64,000 bases of DNA from Microvelia longipes (lineage: Eukaryota; Arthropoda; Insecta; Hemiptera; Veliidae): assembly GCA_018340805.1 (NCBI GenBank), contig JACMZG010001913.1, forward strand, positions 6,603,230-6,667,229, given 5' to 3'. Below, piece by piece: positions 1-10,957 of the stretch (position 1 is its first letter; each line of letters opens with the position of its first letter). Under the pieces are notes generated by a model. It saw only the letters and a list, made by a program, of their open reading frames with translations. It did no database searches and was not told the origin of the DNA. The position numbers and the translations under genes are program-made.

Positions 1-255
1 GAAATGTAACAAGCAAAATGCAATGCTACATCTGGGAACTGTTCCATCATTCGACATTCGTCATCATTGATGGCTTGACATAATGTCATGTCCCACTCTG
101 TTTCGTTACGTCTAACTCATCAGGGCGCCGACAGAGCCTGAACTCACTCTGACCTTCAATTAAATGCTCGTTTCTGGTAAATATTTCACATTATATGATA
201 GAACAGTTCCTAGATGTAGCATTGCATTTTGCTTGTTACATTTCCTAGGTGTCTC
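1..255. mobile_element. Foldback MITE, copy 1 (left end cut by window)
   Basis: The first 45 bases are the inverted complement of 203-246 (aacaagcaaaatgcaatgct ... agcattgcattttgcttgtt). The outer edge reads cctaggtgtctctc on the right. A second copy is at 17526-17854. No coding capacity seen. The short sequence attgtgtcaactattcatg follows both copies and also occurs alone near 6343. Confidence 0.75.
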
Positions 256-756
256 TCACACAGTATATTGTGTCAACTATTCATGTTTTTCATAATCCCT
301 CATAATAATAATAAAAAGAACTTTATTTTAAAAACTAACTTACAGAGAGCATAAAATCGTCAAAATAACAAAAAAAATCAAATTTTACAGTTTGAATTTA
401 AAAATTCAGAGACAGAGTATAGAGGGTTTTCTAGAAGATAAGTTTTTATTCTACTGCAGTAGGAAAGATATGATGGTTTCCTAGTCTCTTCAGTCAATTT
501 ATTAAATAGTTTCACTCCTAAACAGCCAAAGCCTGTTTCTGACTTGGTCAACCTATGAGTAGGTGTCATCATGTTTTGTTTGTTCCTGGTTTGGATACTT
601 ATGTTGTAAAGTTGCATACTCACTCTCATTTTGTTTCATGTGTTATAGACTCGTAAGTACAAAAACACTGTAAAAGCTTAAAATTTTAAGTTTTTTGAAG
701 AGTGGTTTACAATGGTCTTCTTTCCCAGCACCAGCAATTAATCTTATAAGCTTTTT

Positions 757-1077
757 CTACTTTAGGAATATCTCACTTGACTCACAGTGTCCCCATAATA
801 TCACTCCATAGCTCATTCTACTTTCAAACATTCCATGATAGGCCTTTTTGATGGTATCACTATCCAGATATCTTCTCATACATTTAAAAAGACATATAAG
901 GGAGGATAACTTTTTCTCTAATAGATTAATATGGCGTTTCCAACTTAGCTTGTTGTCAATATTAAACCCCAGAAATTTAACTGTATCGCTTTGGATGTCT
1001 TTCTTCAATGAAAAAGTTGTTATCTGTGTTTTTTCTTGATTTAAACAAAAGCCATTCATGTCGAACCATTGCTTCAT
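757..1077 (-). pseudogene. LINE RT thumb region (fragment)
   Basis: 106-residue open stretch following the YADD box of the same LINE. FCLNQEKTQ and KFLGFNIDNKLSWKRHI are the typical Jockey/CR1 segments after RT motif C. A further open piece (378-629) carries the C terminus, SETGFGCLGVKLFNKL. Confidence 0.7.
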
Positions 1078-1158
1078 TAAAGTTAGGCTATGATCTAGAA
1101 TTTGATGGATTTCTTTTTCATTTTGACTTTGAACTGAGACATTAGAATCATCAGCATA

Positions 1159-1554
1159 TCAGTGAGTTCGTCTTTGTGTTTTTCTTTTGTTTTTATTAAT
1201 TTTTTTACATCTCTCAGAAGTTTCAACTATTTTCATTACATGTTCTTTCTTTTCTAGGTAAAATGGTAGATCATTTGTATCAATTAAAAACAGAGTTCCG
1301 GCTAAATTTGAACCTTGAGGTGCTCCTATATTTACTACTAGGAAAGATGACCAGACATTGTTTATACACACACTCTGTTCTCTCTCACTAAGATAACTAT
1401 CAAGGATTCTTAATGCTTCATCTTCAACCTTATAAATTTTAAGCTTTGGTATTAGTATGTCGGGTGAAACTAGATCAAAAGCTTTACTTAAATCGCAGCA
1501 GGCTAACTTTGTCATATTTCCATCTTCAAAACTTTCTATGATGTCTTCAATCAT
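1159..1554 (-). pseudogene. LINE reverse transcriptase core (fragment)
   Basis: 131-residue open stretch with RT motif A (CDLSKAFD) and motif B (GAPQGSNLAG, where the usual family form is QGS-x-LGPLLF). The frame is lost just before the YADD box, which is intact in another frame at about 1145-1160. Non-functional. Confidence 0.75.
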
Positions 1555-1704
1555 CTTTTGTACTGCTTGAACTGTCGATTTATTTTTCCTGTAGCCAAAC
1601 TGGTCTTCCGAGAAAAGACTATTTGACTCAAAGTGATCAACTAGCTCTCGATTTTATTATTTCCAACACTTTTGAAAGAATAGGTACTATGGCTATAGGT
1701 GGAC

Positions 1705-2400
1705 ATAGGGAGTTATGGTACACATAAATATAATGGAAAAAAGTCAAAACACCCTAGGAGGAGAAATGAATGAGTTGAGGTTATTATGTTGCAGGTTATT
1801 GAGTTAATTTCAGTGTTTTTCGTTTTGTAAACATAATTATTGTTTATATAATATTTTCTGTATACTATTAATTAAAATACAATGTATTATTAAGTATTAA
1901 ACATTTTTATAATATAACTAATACGTATCATTTTGCATAAAATACTGAATATTCAGGGCAACACTGATATTCAGTGTCGCCAATAAAAAGCCAGTGTGGC
2001 TTTTTTTAATTTTTTACCAGCTGTTTATGAATGGTCAAATTTTTATTGTTTGTTTTGTCACTTCTTTCATTCTTTGTTGATTTATTTTGTTTAAATAAAG
2101 TAACAAATATAGAATGTTGTAAAGAATTACTAAAACTGTAAACAAGGTATAATAACTTTGCTATTAAATATAATGAATCAGAATACTAGTGAAAAAATTA
2201 GCATAGAAATATTGTTAGGATTAACAAATTACAAAATCGACTCTACCTGATATTGTGAGGGTTGCAACAACTTTAAAGCAATATTTGCTGCCTCTACAAC
2301 CTCAGCCTAGGTTGTAGAGGTCCCTGAGCCATAGGCTCAGGGACTAATTTATAAAAATGGTCAGCAAAATTCCATTTTGCTGCCTAGTAGCATAATACTA
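1705..2400 (+). mobile_element. Crypton-like non-autonomous relic, copy 1
   Basis: Begins agggagttatgg and ends with ccattttgctgcctagtagc. Similar along its length to 59402-60290. Around 2240-2300 a broken frame reads PDIVRVATTLKQYLLP, matching PPDIVSVASTSKQSLLP of the 59.4-kb copy. That is an N-terminal segment I associate with insect tyrosine-recombinase (Crypton) ORFs. Internal inverted repeats around 2295-2345 (tacaacctcagcctaggttgta). Confidence 0.5.
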
Positions 2401-2424
2401 TTATGAGATTAAAATTGAACTTAC

Positions 2425-2479
2425 CAGAACCATCTGTCCTGTTGCCACGTCCATGTTGCTCAGAGCTGGCTCTTCACTC
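2425..2479 (-). CDS. IA-2: IA-2 exon 19: last exon in window, before phosphatase domain
   Basis: 55 bases, residues 646-664, enters phase 2 and leaves phase 0. Acceptor TTTCAG, donor GTAAGT. Encodes SEEPALSNMDVATGQMVL, the near-invariant segment immediately before the phosphatase domain of IA-2 proteins. I looked for the next exon between 1 and 2424 and found only mobile-element sequence, so the phosphatase domain is outside the window. Confidence 0.93.
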
Positions 2480-2529
2480 CTGAAAATAAGATTTAGTTCA
2501 AATTAGGTTATATAATTGCTGCTGCAATT

Positions 2530-3098
2530 AATACAAAAAAAAAAAATCCCTACTCAGGTAACACTGTAAGTCAGGTTATGCTTTGAATTTTATAATTTGA
2601 TTTTATTTTATGTAGTATTTTTATTTTAAAAATTATTTATTCATTTTTTAAGTATAAATATTGTTGTATCTTTTGAAGTTACCAATTTAATGATGCTTTA
2701 ACTTTGTTCGGAAGTATGAATTAAGTGGAGTTAAAGTTGATAATTGTGTAATACAATGGATCATAATAGATCTATGATAAAAGTATATTTAAATCATTAG
2801 CTATAATTTTTTTATAGATAGATTTTACTTAATTTTACTGTAATTTGTATTAAAAATCACAATTGTTTATTTTTAATGACATACTTTGATTAAATAAATT
2901 ACGTTTTAATTTTGCATTATTTATTTTAAAACCCAATGTTACCTTTTTATGATTTTTTTTTGCGAAAAAGGTAATTTTTTGCACCAAGGTTGGCATGAAG
3001 TAAATGGGGAAGGGGCGTGGTCGGTCTGAACCAATCAAATTCTTTCCCTCACAGATTTCTTGGTGGGCTCTCAACTGATTTTAACCGTGTTATAATAC
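2530..3098. mobile_element. Long TIR element, copy a (left end truncated)
   Basis: Homologous to 51700-52538 over most of its length (shared gaattaagtggagttaa, gaaaaaggta, ggcgtggtcggtctgaac). The right end (tcaactgattttaaccgtgt, tataatac) is the terminal repeat seen in the short MITEs at 7708, 13715 and 26641. The left terminal repeat is not present. Confidence 0.65.
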
Positions 3099-3134
3099 AG
3101 TGGCGGTGAAATGGAAGAAAGAAATAAATAAAGT

Positions 3135-3292
3135 GTGGTCATTAAGCTGTCAAACACTTTAAATCAACTCATTGTCCACGTGATTTTAACTTGACCAGGG
3201 TTAAGTTAAAGTGACAAAACCATTGAAATAGGTTTGGGTCAACCACATTTCAATGTGTTTGATAGCTTGATTACGGTTAAGATGGTGAGAAA
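3135..3292. mobile_element. Short foldback MITE
   Basis: gtggtcattaagctgtcaaa on the left is an imperfect inverted complement of tttgatagcttgattacgg on the right; the centre also carries complementary ttaagt/acttaa pieces. Only one copy seen; no target duplication identified. Confidence 0.4.
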
Positions 3293-3432
3293 GTACGGTT
3301 TCTTCTTTAACTTTCTTTGCTTCACACAGCCACTGATGATGATCAGTTAAAATTGAAAGCTTGCTATGCCATTATATAAATATTATAAGTGGAGATTTTT
3401 TTTATTTCTTGTAAACTCCATGTAATCTTTAC

Positions 3433-3560
3433 CATGAAGAAGTACTGGATCTAGAAGACGGGCTATTATCACTTTCTCTCGATAAACTAGCCACTCTCTG
3501 TGTGGGGGCAGCAGCAGCGCTATCTCCGTTCTTACTCGACATTCTCGCTCTGCACAGATC
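3433..3560 (-). CDS. IA-2: IA-2 exon 18: juxtamembrane cytoplasmic region
   Basis: 128 bases, residues 604-646, enters phase 0 and leaves phase 2. Acceptor GAGCAG, donor GTAAAG. Encodes DLCRARMSSKNGDSAAAAPT and QRVASLSRESDNSPSSRSST. The order DLCR ... RV-x-SLS ... SPSS-x-SS-x-SSW is the same as in vertebrate PTPRN/PTPRN2, just inside the membrane. Serine-rich; probably phosphorylated in the cytosol (inference). Confidence 0.93.
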
Positions 3561-3772
3561 CTGCTCAAAATTCATTAAAAATAAATTAATATGGTTTTAA
3601 GTAAAAGTTTGTATAAGTTGATTAGTCGTAGATAAAATTTATTATTCAACAGTGATGGAATTCAACTCTCATACTACCTCCCTGGGGAAGTTTTGGGATA
3701 TGAGTAGTGTATCTCCCCCAGCCTGCTTTTAGCTTTGGAGGAAAATTAAACTCAAGTGGAAAAACTTTCTTA

Positions 3773-4342
3773 TAGACCAAGAGCCCAGGGTTGTTTGGTT
3801 AATAAAAAGTGTAATGGCTGGAACCGGTCTCAATTTTTCGTAAATACCTTCCTGAACAAGGATCTGCAATTCTGCCGACTCATATCGGATGGGTGTCCCA
3901 GGCAGAACGCACTTTAGAGGTCAAAGGTTCTGCCTGGGACACCCATCCGATATGAGTCGGCAGAATTGCAGATCCTTGTTCAGGAAGGTATTTACGAAAA
4001 ATTGAGACCGGTTCCAGCCATTACACTGTTTGTTAACTTGGGTGGTAAATTTGACCTGTAAAGTGCGTTCTGCCTGGGACGCCCATCCGATACGAGTCGG
4101 TAGAATTGCAGATCCTAGTTCAGAAAGGTATTTACGAAAAATTAAACCCGTTTCCAGCCATAACAGTTTTTATTAATTTGGGTGGTATATTTGACCTGTA
4201 AAGTGCGTTCTGCCTGGGACACCCATCTGATACGAGTAGGCAGAATTGCAGATCCTTGTTCAGGAAGGTATTTACGAAAAATTGAGACCGGTTCCAGCCA
4301 TTACAATTTTTATTAACAAAACACCCCTGGGCTCTTGGTCTA
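3773..4342. mobile_element. GACCAAGAGCCC foldback element, rearranged (1 left + 3 right arms)
   Basis: One left arm (3773-3911) faces three tandem copies of the right arm (about 3930-4045, 4065-4200, 4205-4342). Arms carry a conserved segment with ttctgcctgggacacccatc and cagaattgcagatccttgtt. Intact one-plus-one copies are at 43010-43290 and 43907-44196. Outer ends are TAGACCAAG ... CTTGGTCTA, compatible with a TA target duplication. Confidence 0.75.
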
Positions 4343-4848
4343 TTACAATCCTTGTTGTAAAAATAACTATATAAGCCTTGTTTATAGGGGAAAAAGCACC
4401 TTAGGACTGGTTCTCGCCTTAATCTAGCCGGGAATGACCAAAAGGTTATAACCCAATCCTTTTTCACGGTAGGTCTTAAATAGAACCAAGGCCGTCCAAT
4501 CAGCCTAAGTTTTACAAGGTATCGTTAAAAATTTCATCTAAATCAAGGCAATGAAGAATAAAAAATAAAATTTTTAGGTTACTGAATGAAGGAAATAAAA
4601 GAAATATTTCCTAATAGTAATAGAGATATATTACTAGAGGTGAAATACACTATCTTTAGGTATTGAGAGATTTAAAACATATATTTCTGTGTTAGCACAT
4701 TGAAACCTCCTCCAAGATTAAAGTTAATGTAAATTGTACTGTATGCTTCATTATATTATTAATCAAAGGTGTTAAAATTCAACTGATATCAAGGTGTCTA
4801 GTAATAATATTTTTATGGTAATAGTCAACTTAGATAAGTAAGACTTAC
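4343..4848. other. Intronic, mosaic repeat remnants
   Basis: Contains a corrupt piece of the 8-bp-TSD MITE family (agagatatattactagagg at about 4622, then cattgaaacctcctccaaga at about 4700). Otherwise AT-rich with nothing recognisable. Confidence 0.4.
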
Positions 4849-5034
4849 TTGATAGTGCTTGCTGGGCTCTGTGTCGGAAGCCGTCATGTTGGAGAGCTTG
4901 TTCCCGTGCTTCCTAGTCAGGTATAAGACTCCCGCACTCAGGGCAAGGGCAGCTAAAACACCGCACACTATCACGATCACCACGTACGCTTGCTCCTCTC
5001 TCTCATTCAATTTTACAGCCGTTGGCAATTTATT
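4849..5034 (-). CDS. IA-2: IA-2 exon 17: transmembrane segment
   Basis: 186 bases, residues 542-603, phase 0 at both ends. Acceptor TTTTAG, donor GTAAGT. After EREEQA comes a 23-residue hydrophobic run (YVVIVIVCGVLAALALSAGV then LYL), followed by the stop-transfer TRKHGNK. This is a single-pass type I membrane helix at residues 558-580; the exon ends with KHYQ, which joins to DLCR in the next exon to make the family motif YQDLCR. Confidence 0.93.
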
Positions 5035-5300
5035 CTAAAATAATTAATTAAGACAGACTCTAGTTATATATTAATTGTATATATATTATATATTAATATA
5101 TATTTAAGAATAAGGTTTAATGGACTGTGAGAAATCTTTGGTTTGATGCTCTTAACTGTTGTTTTACATATGTGGTGGTGTAACTATATTACTTATTGTA
5201 AGTTTGAGCATTGATTATTTTAATATTAACTTGCATTTGTTTTAAATTTTTTTTTGCCTTGTTTGGTATGTAATTGTTATTTCTGTTTTTTGTAATTAGA

Positions 5301-5345
5301 TTCACTGAGGATGCCAAGCATCACTTGTGCGAAAGCTCTGATGAA
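5301..5345 (+). ncRNA. Hammerhead-like core, locus 1
   Basis: CTGAGGA (C3-U-G-A-N-G-A) then one T, then stem II GCCAAG/CTTG-T-GC with one bulge, GAAA, palindromic helix III A-GCT, TC cleavage position, and stem I TCA/TGA closing on the bases before CTG. Same layout as the other loci. Single orientation; followed by aaataaagt and a TA tract, as expected of a Penelope-like 3' end. Activity unknown. Confidence 0.5.
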
Positions 5346-5397
5346 ATAAAGTAATATAACAAAACTCGGACTGCTGTCTTCATTATTACTTTCTTAA

Positions 5398-5570
<173 letters not shown>

Positions 5571-5687
5571 GTAAAGAAGTACTATAAATTATGTGTGATA
5601 TAATTAATCCAAACCCTTGGTTTTGGAATAAGATGAGAATAAGAAAAAATAATGAGAAATGAAAAACAAAATCAATATAAATTTTAC

Positions 5688-5755
5688 CTTATCTCCAACT
5701 CCGACTGATGTAACAACCACACCGATTTCTTTCTTTAATTGATCTTTGATGTTAT
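5688..5755 (-). CDS. IA-2: IA-2 exon 16: end of mature ectodomain
   Basis: 68 bases, residues 519-541, enters phase 1 and leaves phase 0. Acceptor after a T-run (TTTTTAG), donor GTAAAA. Encodes DNIKDQLKKEIGVVVTSVGV then GDK, matching the family's closing strand (TGL-x-IL-x-TGVG in vertebrates). Key shared residues are the G before the hydrophobic strand and the VGVG end. Confidence 0.92.
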
Positions 5756-6715
5756 CTAAAAAAAAAAGAAATACTTAATGTGTAAAACTTATACAGAAAT
5801 CACATCTGTAAGTCATTTTAGCGTGTTTTTTGAGCATATTTTTGCTTTACTAAAAGAATCAACCTATCAACATGGAATGATATGGGTATTGACTTGAAGA
5901 GGAGTAAACAAGGTAGTTTTCCTAAAACAAAGAGGTTCTCAAGTTTGCTAGTTTCTCATCAAAGTAACTTCAAAATTTTTGGAAAATCATAAAATTTAAC
6001 TAATTTTTGATTTCATGCAAATTTATGGCTGTTATGTTAAATTGTTTTTGAAAATACAAGTGTGTGGTCTTATAGAAAACTTCCTCAGCTTTCCAAAGAA
6101 ACCAATATTTTGAAACTAGCAGTTATAGTTTAGTCACAATTGTCATTTTATGAAGTTAAGTCAACGCATTTTTAAAATCATAAAATTTGACCTTGTGGGA
6201 GAACGGTTGAAAATAGGACTATAGTTAATATGAAGTTTTTTGTTGGAAATGAGCTGTAGTAACACCTTCTTTCAGGAAGGGAGTTTTATTTTGTACACCC
6301 TCTATATATGTGTTTTGTAAGTACAAGTTCAAAGTAAGTAATATTGTGTCAACTATTCATGTTTTGCAAAACTCGGTAGTATCAAATGATATAAGTATAA
6401 GTTCCTTGACTTTTTTGGTCCACAATAACTTTTGAATGCTTTCCTTGGATCAGAATAAAACTTAGTTTAAAAGCAATCATATAAAGTATAAAATCCTATA
6501 GTTTATGTAATATGTATGACGTCATTAACCCAATTACAGAATAAAGTTCAAAGATTCCCTTAAAGTGAAAACATTTTTAGTCACGCTGAAACTTAGTTTA
6601 CAAATAAAACTATTAAAAGCAAACAAAATGACAAAGCAAAGTCAATATTAACAGCCTTTGTTTTAATTGTATCATTTGACATAATTTAATGTAAACAAAT
6701 TAAGGGGTTTGTTTA
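5756..6715. other. Intronic, no gene seen
   Basis: AT-rich intron. A 45-base repeat (tcaactattcatgttttgca, ctcggtagtatcaaatgata) at about 6350-6400 recurs beside the MITE at 17.6-17.9 kb. No exon or RNA gene recognised. Confidence 0.5.
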
Positions 6716-7660
6716 TAAATAAATAGCTTTATTTCCATAATATACAAAATGTACATAGAATCGTCTTAATATTTAATAACTGCTTAATAACTAATAAATC
6801 TAGTAAATAACAATAAATCACATAAATGACAGCATGCCATATAGCTAATTAATAAAATTATTTAATTTAATCAATTAATAAAAAATTCCTACTTTATTTT
6901 ATGACAGCACATCTGGTATAAAACTCTTGAATACTATAGATAGTTTCTTCAAAAAGAAATTCTTTTAGAGTTTTTAAAAATATTTTTGGCTCAATCTTAA
7001 GTTCTTTTATTGGCTGAGGTAGAGCATTATAGATTTTAAGGATGGAGTAATGAGGAGAGTTATTGTAGTACGCACGATTATGCTTAGATAGCCTGTAAAC
7101 ATCTCCTCTAGTTTGATACCTATGACTAAATTTATCCCCTTCAAACAGGTCTATATTGCTTACAAAATATTTACATAATTCAAGTAAATATAGAGAAGTT
7201 AGTGTCAGAATTTTGTATTTTTTAAAGTCTGCTCTGACTGATTTATTGAGCTTATAACCAAGAATAATTCTAAGTAATCTCTTTTGAGTAATAAATATTG
7301 ACTCACTCAAGGGTGAGTGGTACCAAAAAATTATCCCATAAGACAGTCTAGATTGGAAGTTAGCAAAATAAACGGTTTTTAACTGGTGTATGTCTAGGGT
7401 AAGTCTGAGTCTATAAATCAAAGCTGAAACGGATTTAAGTTTATTCTGTAAGTATTTGCAGTGGTCTTTAAAGCTTAAGGAGCTATCTACGTACACACCT
7501 AAAAGTTTGGTAGCTGAAAAAGTTTTAAAATTGCATGATTTACTTGATTGTGGCTCTTTTCTAAATTTAATTACATTGGTTTTGTCCATGTTAAGTACTA
7601 GTTTGTTACTGTCAGTCCAGTCATTTAAAACATCAAGGTAAGTTTCAGTCTGTAAGTCAG
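6716..7660 (-). mobile_element. Jockey/CR1-like LINE 3' end, copy 2
   Basis: 5'-truncated LINE. A 231-residue open frame at 6894-7589 begins DKTNVIKFRK and contains the post-RT segment TKLLGVYVDSSLSFKDH, then SRLSYGIIFW and QKRLLRIILG, all typical of Jockey/CR1 C-terminal RT. It differs in sequence from the copy at 302-1705 but has the same layout. The 3' end lies near 6716 beside aataaatagctttatttcc. Confidence 0.75.
6894..7589 (-). pseudogene. LINE reverse transcriptase C-terminal fragment
   Basis: 231 residues open. It lacks the catalytic YADD part, so it cannot encode an active RT. The intact length suggests a fairly young insertion. Key segments: LGVYVDSSLSFKDH, SYGIIFWYHSP, LPQPIKELK. 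Confidence 0.7.
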
Positions 7661-7707
7661 TCTGTAGAGCAGTTTGACAACTTAAAGTTGCACTGCAGTC
7701 ATATAGT

Positions 7708-7882
7708 CATATAGTACGACATAAAATCAGTTGACAGCGCTGGAAAATAGTGTTAAGGAACCAATAAGGTTGGCCTGAATTGAAATTGAGGGTGTGGTTT
7801 AACATCCAGGACTAACCTCATTGGCTTCCATGCATTATTTTCCCACGCTGTCAACTGATTTTAGCCGTGTGTCTTATTATAA
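7708..7882. mobile_element. Short TIR MITE (CGACACACGGCTAAAATCAG family), copy b
   Basis: Terminal repeats tagtacgacataaaatcagt ... ctgattttagccgtgtgtct. The centre carries ggaaccaataaggttggcc and gaaattgagggtgtggttta, both shared with 13715-13873 and 26641-26816. Non-coding; lies 160 bases left of exon 15. Confidence 0.8.
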
Positions 7883-8039
7883 CATATTTTGAAATTCGCT
7901 TGCTAATTTTGTGGCAATATGCCACTTATGAAATCCAGCGTATGACAAACTAATACATGTCAACAACCATTTGGCCTCGAAGCGGCCCTCAACATTTACG
8001 TTATTGGCAGTACACTCGTAAGAGCTAGGATATGCTTAC

Positions 8040-8122
8040 CTATCTTCTTGGCAACTTCAGTAGCGTTCCACCCCATGTCATTAGGCTCGACGACTTTGAA
8101 AGTTACTTCATTTCTATCCATC
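8040..8122 (-). CDS. IA-2: IA-2 exon 15: mature ectodomain core
   Basis: 83 bases, residues 491-519, enters phase 2 and leaves phase 1. Acceptor TATCAG, donor GTAAGC. Encodes MDRNEVTFKVVEPNDMGWNA then TEVAKKI. The pattern VTF-[RK]-V ... N-x-T ... [DE]-V-A is the central strand and helix of the family's mature ectodomain. It includes an N-glycosylation sequon (NAT). Confidence 0.92.
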
Positions 8123-8237
8123 CTGATATTGTAAAAAAAATAGAAATCCATTAATTGATGGGACAATTGATCTGAGTAGTGGAGTTAAATATTACAGTAA
8201 AACACAATCCCAACATCTCTCCACTTCACTTTGAGCA

Positions 8238-8312
8238 TAGTAGATGTGGCCAACCCGAGGTGGTTCCTGCAGGGCGAATACCCTGAAGGGCCGAAAGGCC
8301 CTAAAATCGGCA
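8238..8312. repeat. Short hairpin-containing repeat, copy 1
   Basis: gaggtggttcctgcagggcg and cctgaagggccgaaaggccc; nearly the same block occurs at 58710-58785. gggcc-gaaa-ggccc forms a perfect GNRA-capped hairpin. Here it abuts the 5' edge of the RTE-like fragment; at 58.7 kb it follows a tRNA-like promoter block, so it may be a SINE body. Confidence 0.6.
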
Positions 8313-8839
8313 TTATTATTATATTTCATTTTTCCAAAAAAATTAATGGAGAGTATCTCAATAAAATTAAGTTTGCAGACGACATTGTCCTCATAGGCAT
8401 ATCGGCAGAACAAATTCAAAATATGCTGAATGATCTTATTCAGGAAGTTGGCAGTATAGGCCTAAAGATAAATATTGCTAAAACAAAAGTTATGTTCATA
8501 AACACTACGGGTGAAATTACTATTAATGAAGAGGCAGTAGAAAAAGTGAAGAACTTTATTTATTTAGGCAAAATTATGACACATGACGACAATGATATTG
8601 ATGAAGTTTCAAGAAGGATTGCTCTAGCCTGGAAAACTTTTAACAAATACAGAAAACTATTTAGATCATCTGTAGGCATAGAAGAGAAAAGAAAACTGTG
8701 GATGAGTGTGGTCCTACCAGTTTTAACTTATGCTTCTGAAACCTGGACATTAACTAATGCAATAGTAAATAGGTTAAGAGTGGTTTTGCATTGTCAGGTC
8801 AATGCAACGAAGTATGCTAAAAGTAAGAAGAACAGATAA
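8313..8839 (+). pseudogene. RTE-like reverse transcriptase, C-terminal part (frame 1)
   Basis: Contains FADDIVLIG and YASETWTL, typical of RTE and related endonuclease-RT proteins. The frame is lost near 8790, just after NRLRV. The remainder continues in another frame from about 8800, so at least one indel has broken it. Confidence 0.75.
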
Positions 8840-9140
8840 GAAAACGAAAGAATGGCTTCAGAAAACCACTCAAATAGAGGACATAGCTCAGATAATAGCT
8901 AAGAGGAAATGGCAGTGGACTGGGCATATTATCCGAACTGATGACAACAGATGGACTAAAAAAGTTTTGTTGTGGTGTCCCAGAGAAAATAAAAGAAAAA
9001 TTGGTAAACCTAAAAAACAGTGGGAATCAGAGTTTAAGCGAATATGTGGTGGTTCAACATGGATGAGAGTAGCCAACCAAAGAGCTGAATGGAAGAGAAT
9101 GACTGAGGTGCACTGCCAGGTTTGGCTTCCACATTCATAG
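8802..9140 (+). pseudogene. RTE-like reverse transcriptase, C-terminal part (frame 2)
   Basis: 112 residues. The order SMLKVRRTDK ... WTGHI-[IV]-R-x-DDNRW ... R-x-x-GKPKKQW ... W-x-RVA-x-QRAEWK is the standard tail of this LINE type. Continues the product of the preceding frame. Confidence 0.75.
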
Positions 9141-9632
9141 TGTATATAAAATTAATCTAATAGAAAATTTCAATATAGCAAAAATAATATAAAATAGAAA
9201 TAAATAAATAAGGTAAATTAAAATGAATGTATAAATATAACTCTTATATATAAAAATTTATAATTTAAAAATACAAATCGTTATTAAATATTAATTTAAA
9301 AAGTATATTTAATTTTATAACTATGAAAATAGTATATTTATAAAATAGTATATATAGTGTAAATATATTAATAAAATATAATCTAAATAAATAAATATAA
9401 GTACTTTTAAGAAACATTATCTATTATAATAAAATTAATATGTTATGCAAATTTAATTTAAATATTTATATAGTGTTGTATATAGTGTTATATTTATGTA
9501 GTTTATAATTATGGTGCAAACTCCATACACCTACCTCCAACTGGAGGAACCACAGCAACAGCTGATTTGCATGATATTGTTTAATATGTAAATTATTGTA
9601 AAATTGTATTTATTTAAGCAATAAATGGTATA

Positions 9633-9670
<38 letters not shown>

Positions 9671-9671
<1 letters not shown>

Positions 9672-10365
9672 TTCCAAAAAAAATCTCATAAAATAATTAA
9701 ATGTGTTTAAAAAAATATATTAAACTGTAAAAAATTTTTTAATTTAATTTTAAATAGTTGAAAGAAGCATTTAGAGAAGAAGAGAGGGAGAATGGGTGAG
9801 AAAGTGGGGTGAAAACGGAACATTCTAAAGGTTGGGTCGTTTAAGGTACAGATGGAAGTTTTAGTTAGAAATATCGTAACAGTTGCTTACAGTTGAATAG
9901 AATGTAAAAAAACTGTACCAAAACAATTCCGTGTTCCAGGTAATACAATGCCTAAGGAACGTGATGACTACAGCTGTCAGTATCATCTTGTTGACAGTAT
10001 AGAATTTACTCTTATGAGTGTTGCTCTAGTAAATATTGTACTACACGGCAGTATTCTTACGTCTGACGTCACACAAGCAGTCGAGGCCGTTTTCCCGCCA
10101 AAAGAACATGTTTAAATATATTTTTCATTTGTTTACTGTATTATCAAAAGTATAAGTTTTTTCTTTCTAATATTTTACAGGGTGTTCTTTTATATGACGT
10201 ACTTAAAGATAATGCAGTAAAAAAATTGTGCAAATACTCTATTTCTTATATTATTTCAGGAACCAAAAAATTGATAAATAAAGTGTTATGTTCTATAAAG
10301 ACACCTACTTGGTAAAAACTGACTTATAGGTCTATGAGAAATAAGTATATTATAATTGATTACAC
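9671..10365. other. Intronic, no gene seen
   Basis: AT-rich. No repeat partner elsewhere in the window and no exon signal that fits the gene's phase chain. Confidence 0.5.
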
Positions 10366-10796
10366 ATGGTGTTTGGTGATATATGTAAAAAAAATGAATG
10401 GTGTGAACCTATGCCCCAAGGGCTACAAAAAACATGGTATTGACCAGGGGTCAATTCTCAACCAGTCTCCCACAAGGTCAAATTTTATCATTCTTTAGTT
10501 GATGAAATGACAAATGTTTCAACTATGTTGAAACATAGTTGCGTATGTTGGTTTGAAAAACATGTTCCAACTCCCAAAATATAAATAATACAAATAAGTT
10601 ATAAATATCGTTGGAAATTCAAGAAAATTTCCAAAAGAAAAAGTATACATTCATTTTATAAAACAGTTTAATTGTTTATAAAACCAAAAAGAGGTGCATT
10701 TTTCTGAAAAATAAAAAAAAAAATAAAAAACTGTAGCCCTTGGGGCATAGAATCAACCCATTCATTTTTTACATATGTCACCAAACACCCTATATT
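10366..10796. mobile_element. Foldback MITE with 60-bp arms
   Basis: acacatggtgtttggtga and gcccttggggcatag mark inverted arms: the left arm (10366-10430) includes tatgccccaagggctaca and the right arm (10733-10796) includes tgtagcccttggggcata and gtcaccaaacaccct. The 300-base centre is unique here and includes gatgaaatgacaaatgtttc. Confidence 0.75.
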
Positions 10797-10870
10797 ATTA
10801 CATCTGCAGATATTGACATTTAATTTATTTACTCTAAATCATTAATGCAGTTAAGGATAAAAATTAATAC

Positions 10871-10957
10871 CTTGGATTAGAGAACATGTCTTCAGGTACA
10901 TTAAGTAATTTTGCCACAGTGCGTACAATATGTGCTCCTTCTTTCCACGTTTTGATT
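10871..10957 (-). CDS. IA-2: IA-2 exon 14: mature ectodomain helix
   Basis: 87 bases, residues 462-491, phases 2 and 2. Acceptor TTACAG, donor GTATTA. Encodes IKTWKEGAHIVRTVAKLLNV and PEDMFSNP. This matches the G-x-x-[LI]-x-x-x-[LV]-A-x-[LH]-[LV]-x-[LV] helix and following turn of IA-2 ectodomains. Confidence 0.9.

Larger units (their letters stand above)
302..1705 (-). mobile_element. Jockey/CR1-like LINE, 3' half, degenerate
   Basis: Minus-strand non-LTR retrotransposon fragment. Reading right to left: a PIAIVPILSKVLE-type segment near 1665-1700, QFGYRKNKST near 1590, the reverse transcriptase motif A CDLSKAFD (about 1480-1500), motif B GAPQGSNLAG (about 1300), YADDS at about 1145-1160, then KFLGFNIDNKLSWKRHI (about 950) and a C-terminal region (378-629). 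The frame is broken by at least two shifts. The 3' end at about 302 has an ATT-rich tail (ataataataa). No endonuclease region; a Crypton-like relic abuts its 5' side at about 1705. Confidence 0.8.
8313..9670 (+). mobile_element. RTE-like LINE 3' end
   Basis: Plus-strand fragment of a non-LTR element. It begins within the RT domain (KINGEYLNKIKFADDIVLIG, motif C FADD), continues through FIYLGKIMTHDD, WMSVVLPVLTYASETWTLT, then after a frameshift SMLKVRRTDKKTKEWLQKTT and RKWQWTGHIIRTDDNRW. It ends in AT-rich 3' sequence and an (AAT)n tail at about 9633-9670. The endonuclease and RT motifs A and B are missing. Confidence 0.8.

Noticed and set aside
1..2424. First phosphatase-domain exon of IA-2
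   Set aside because: I looked for a phase-0 exon continuing MVL with the family's YMEDHL-like segment; only LINE, MITE and Crypton-like sequence is present.
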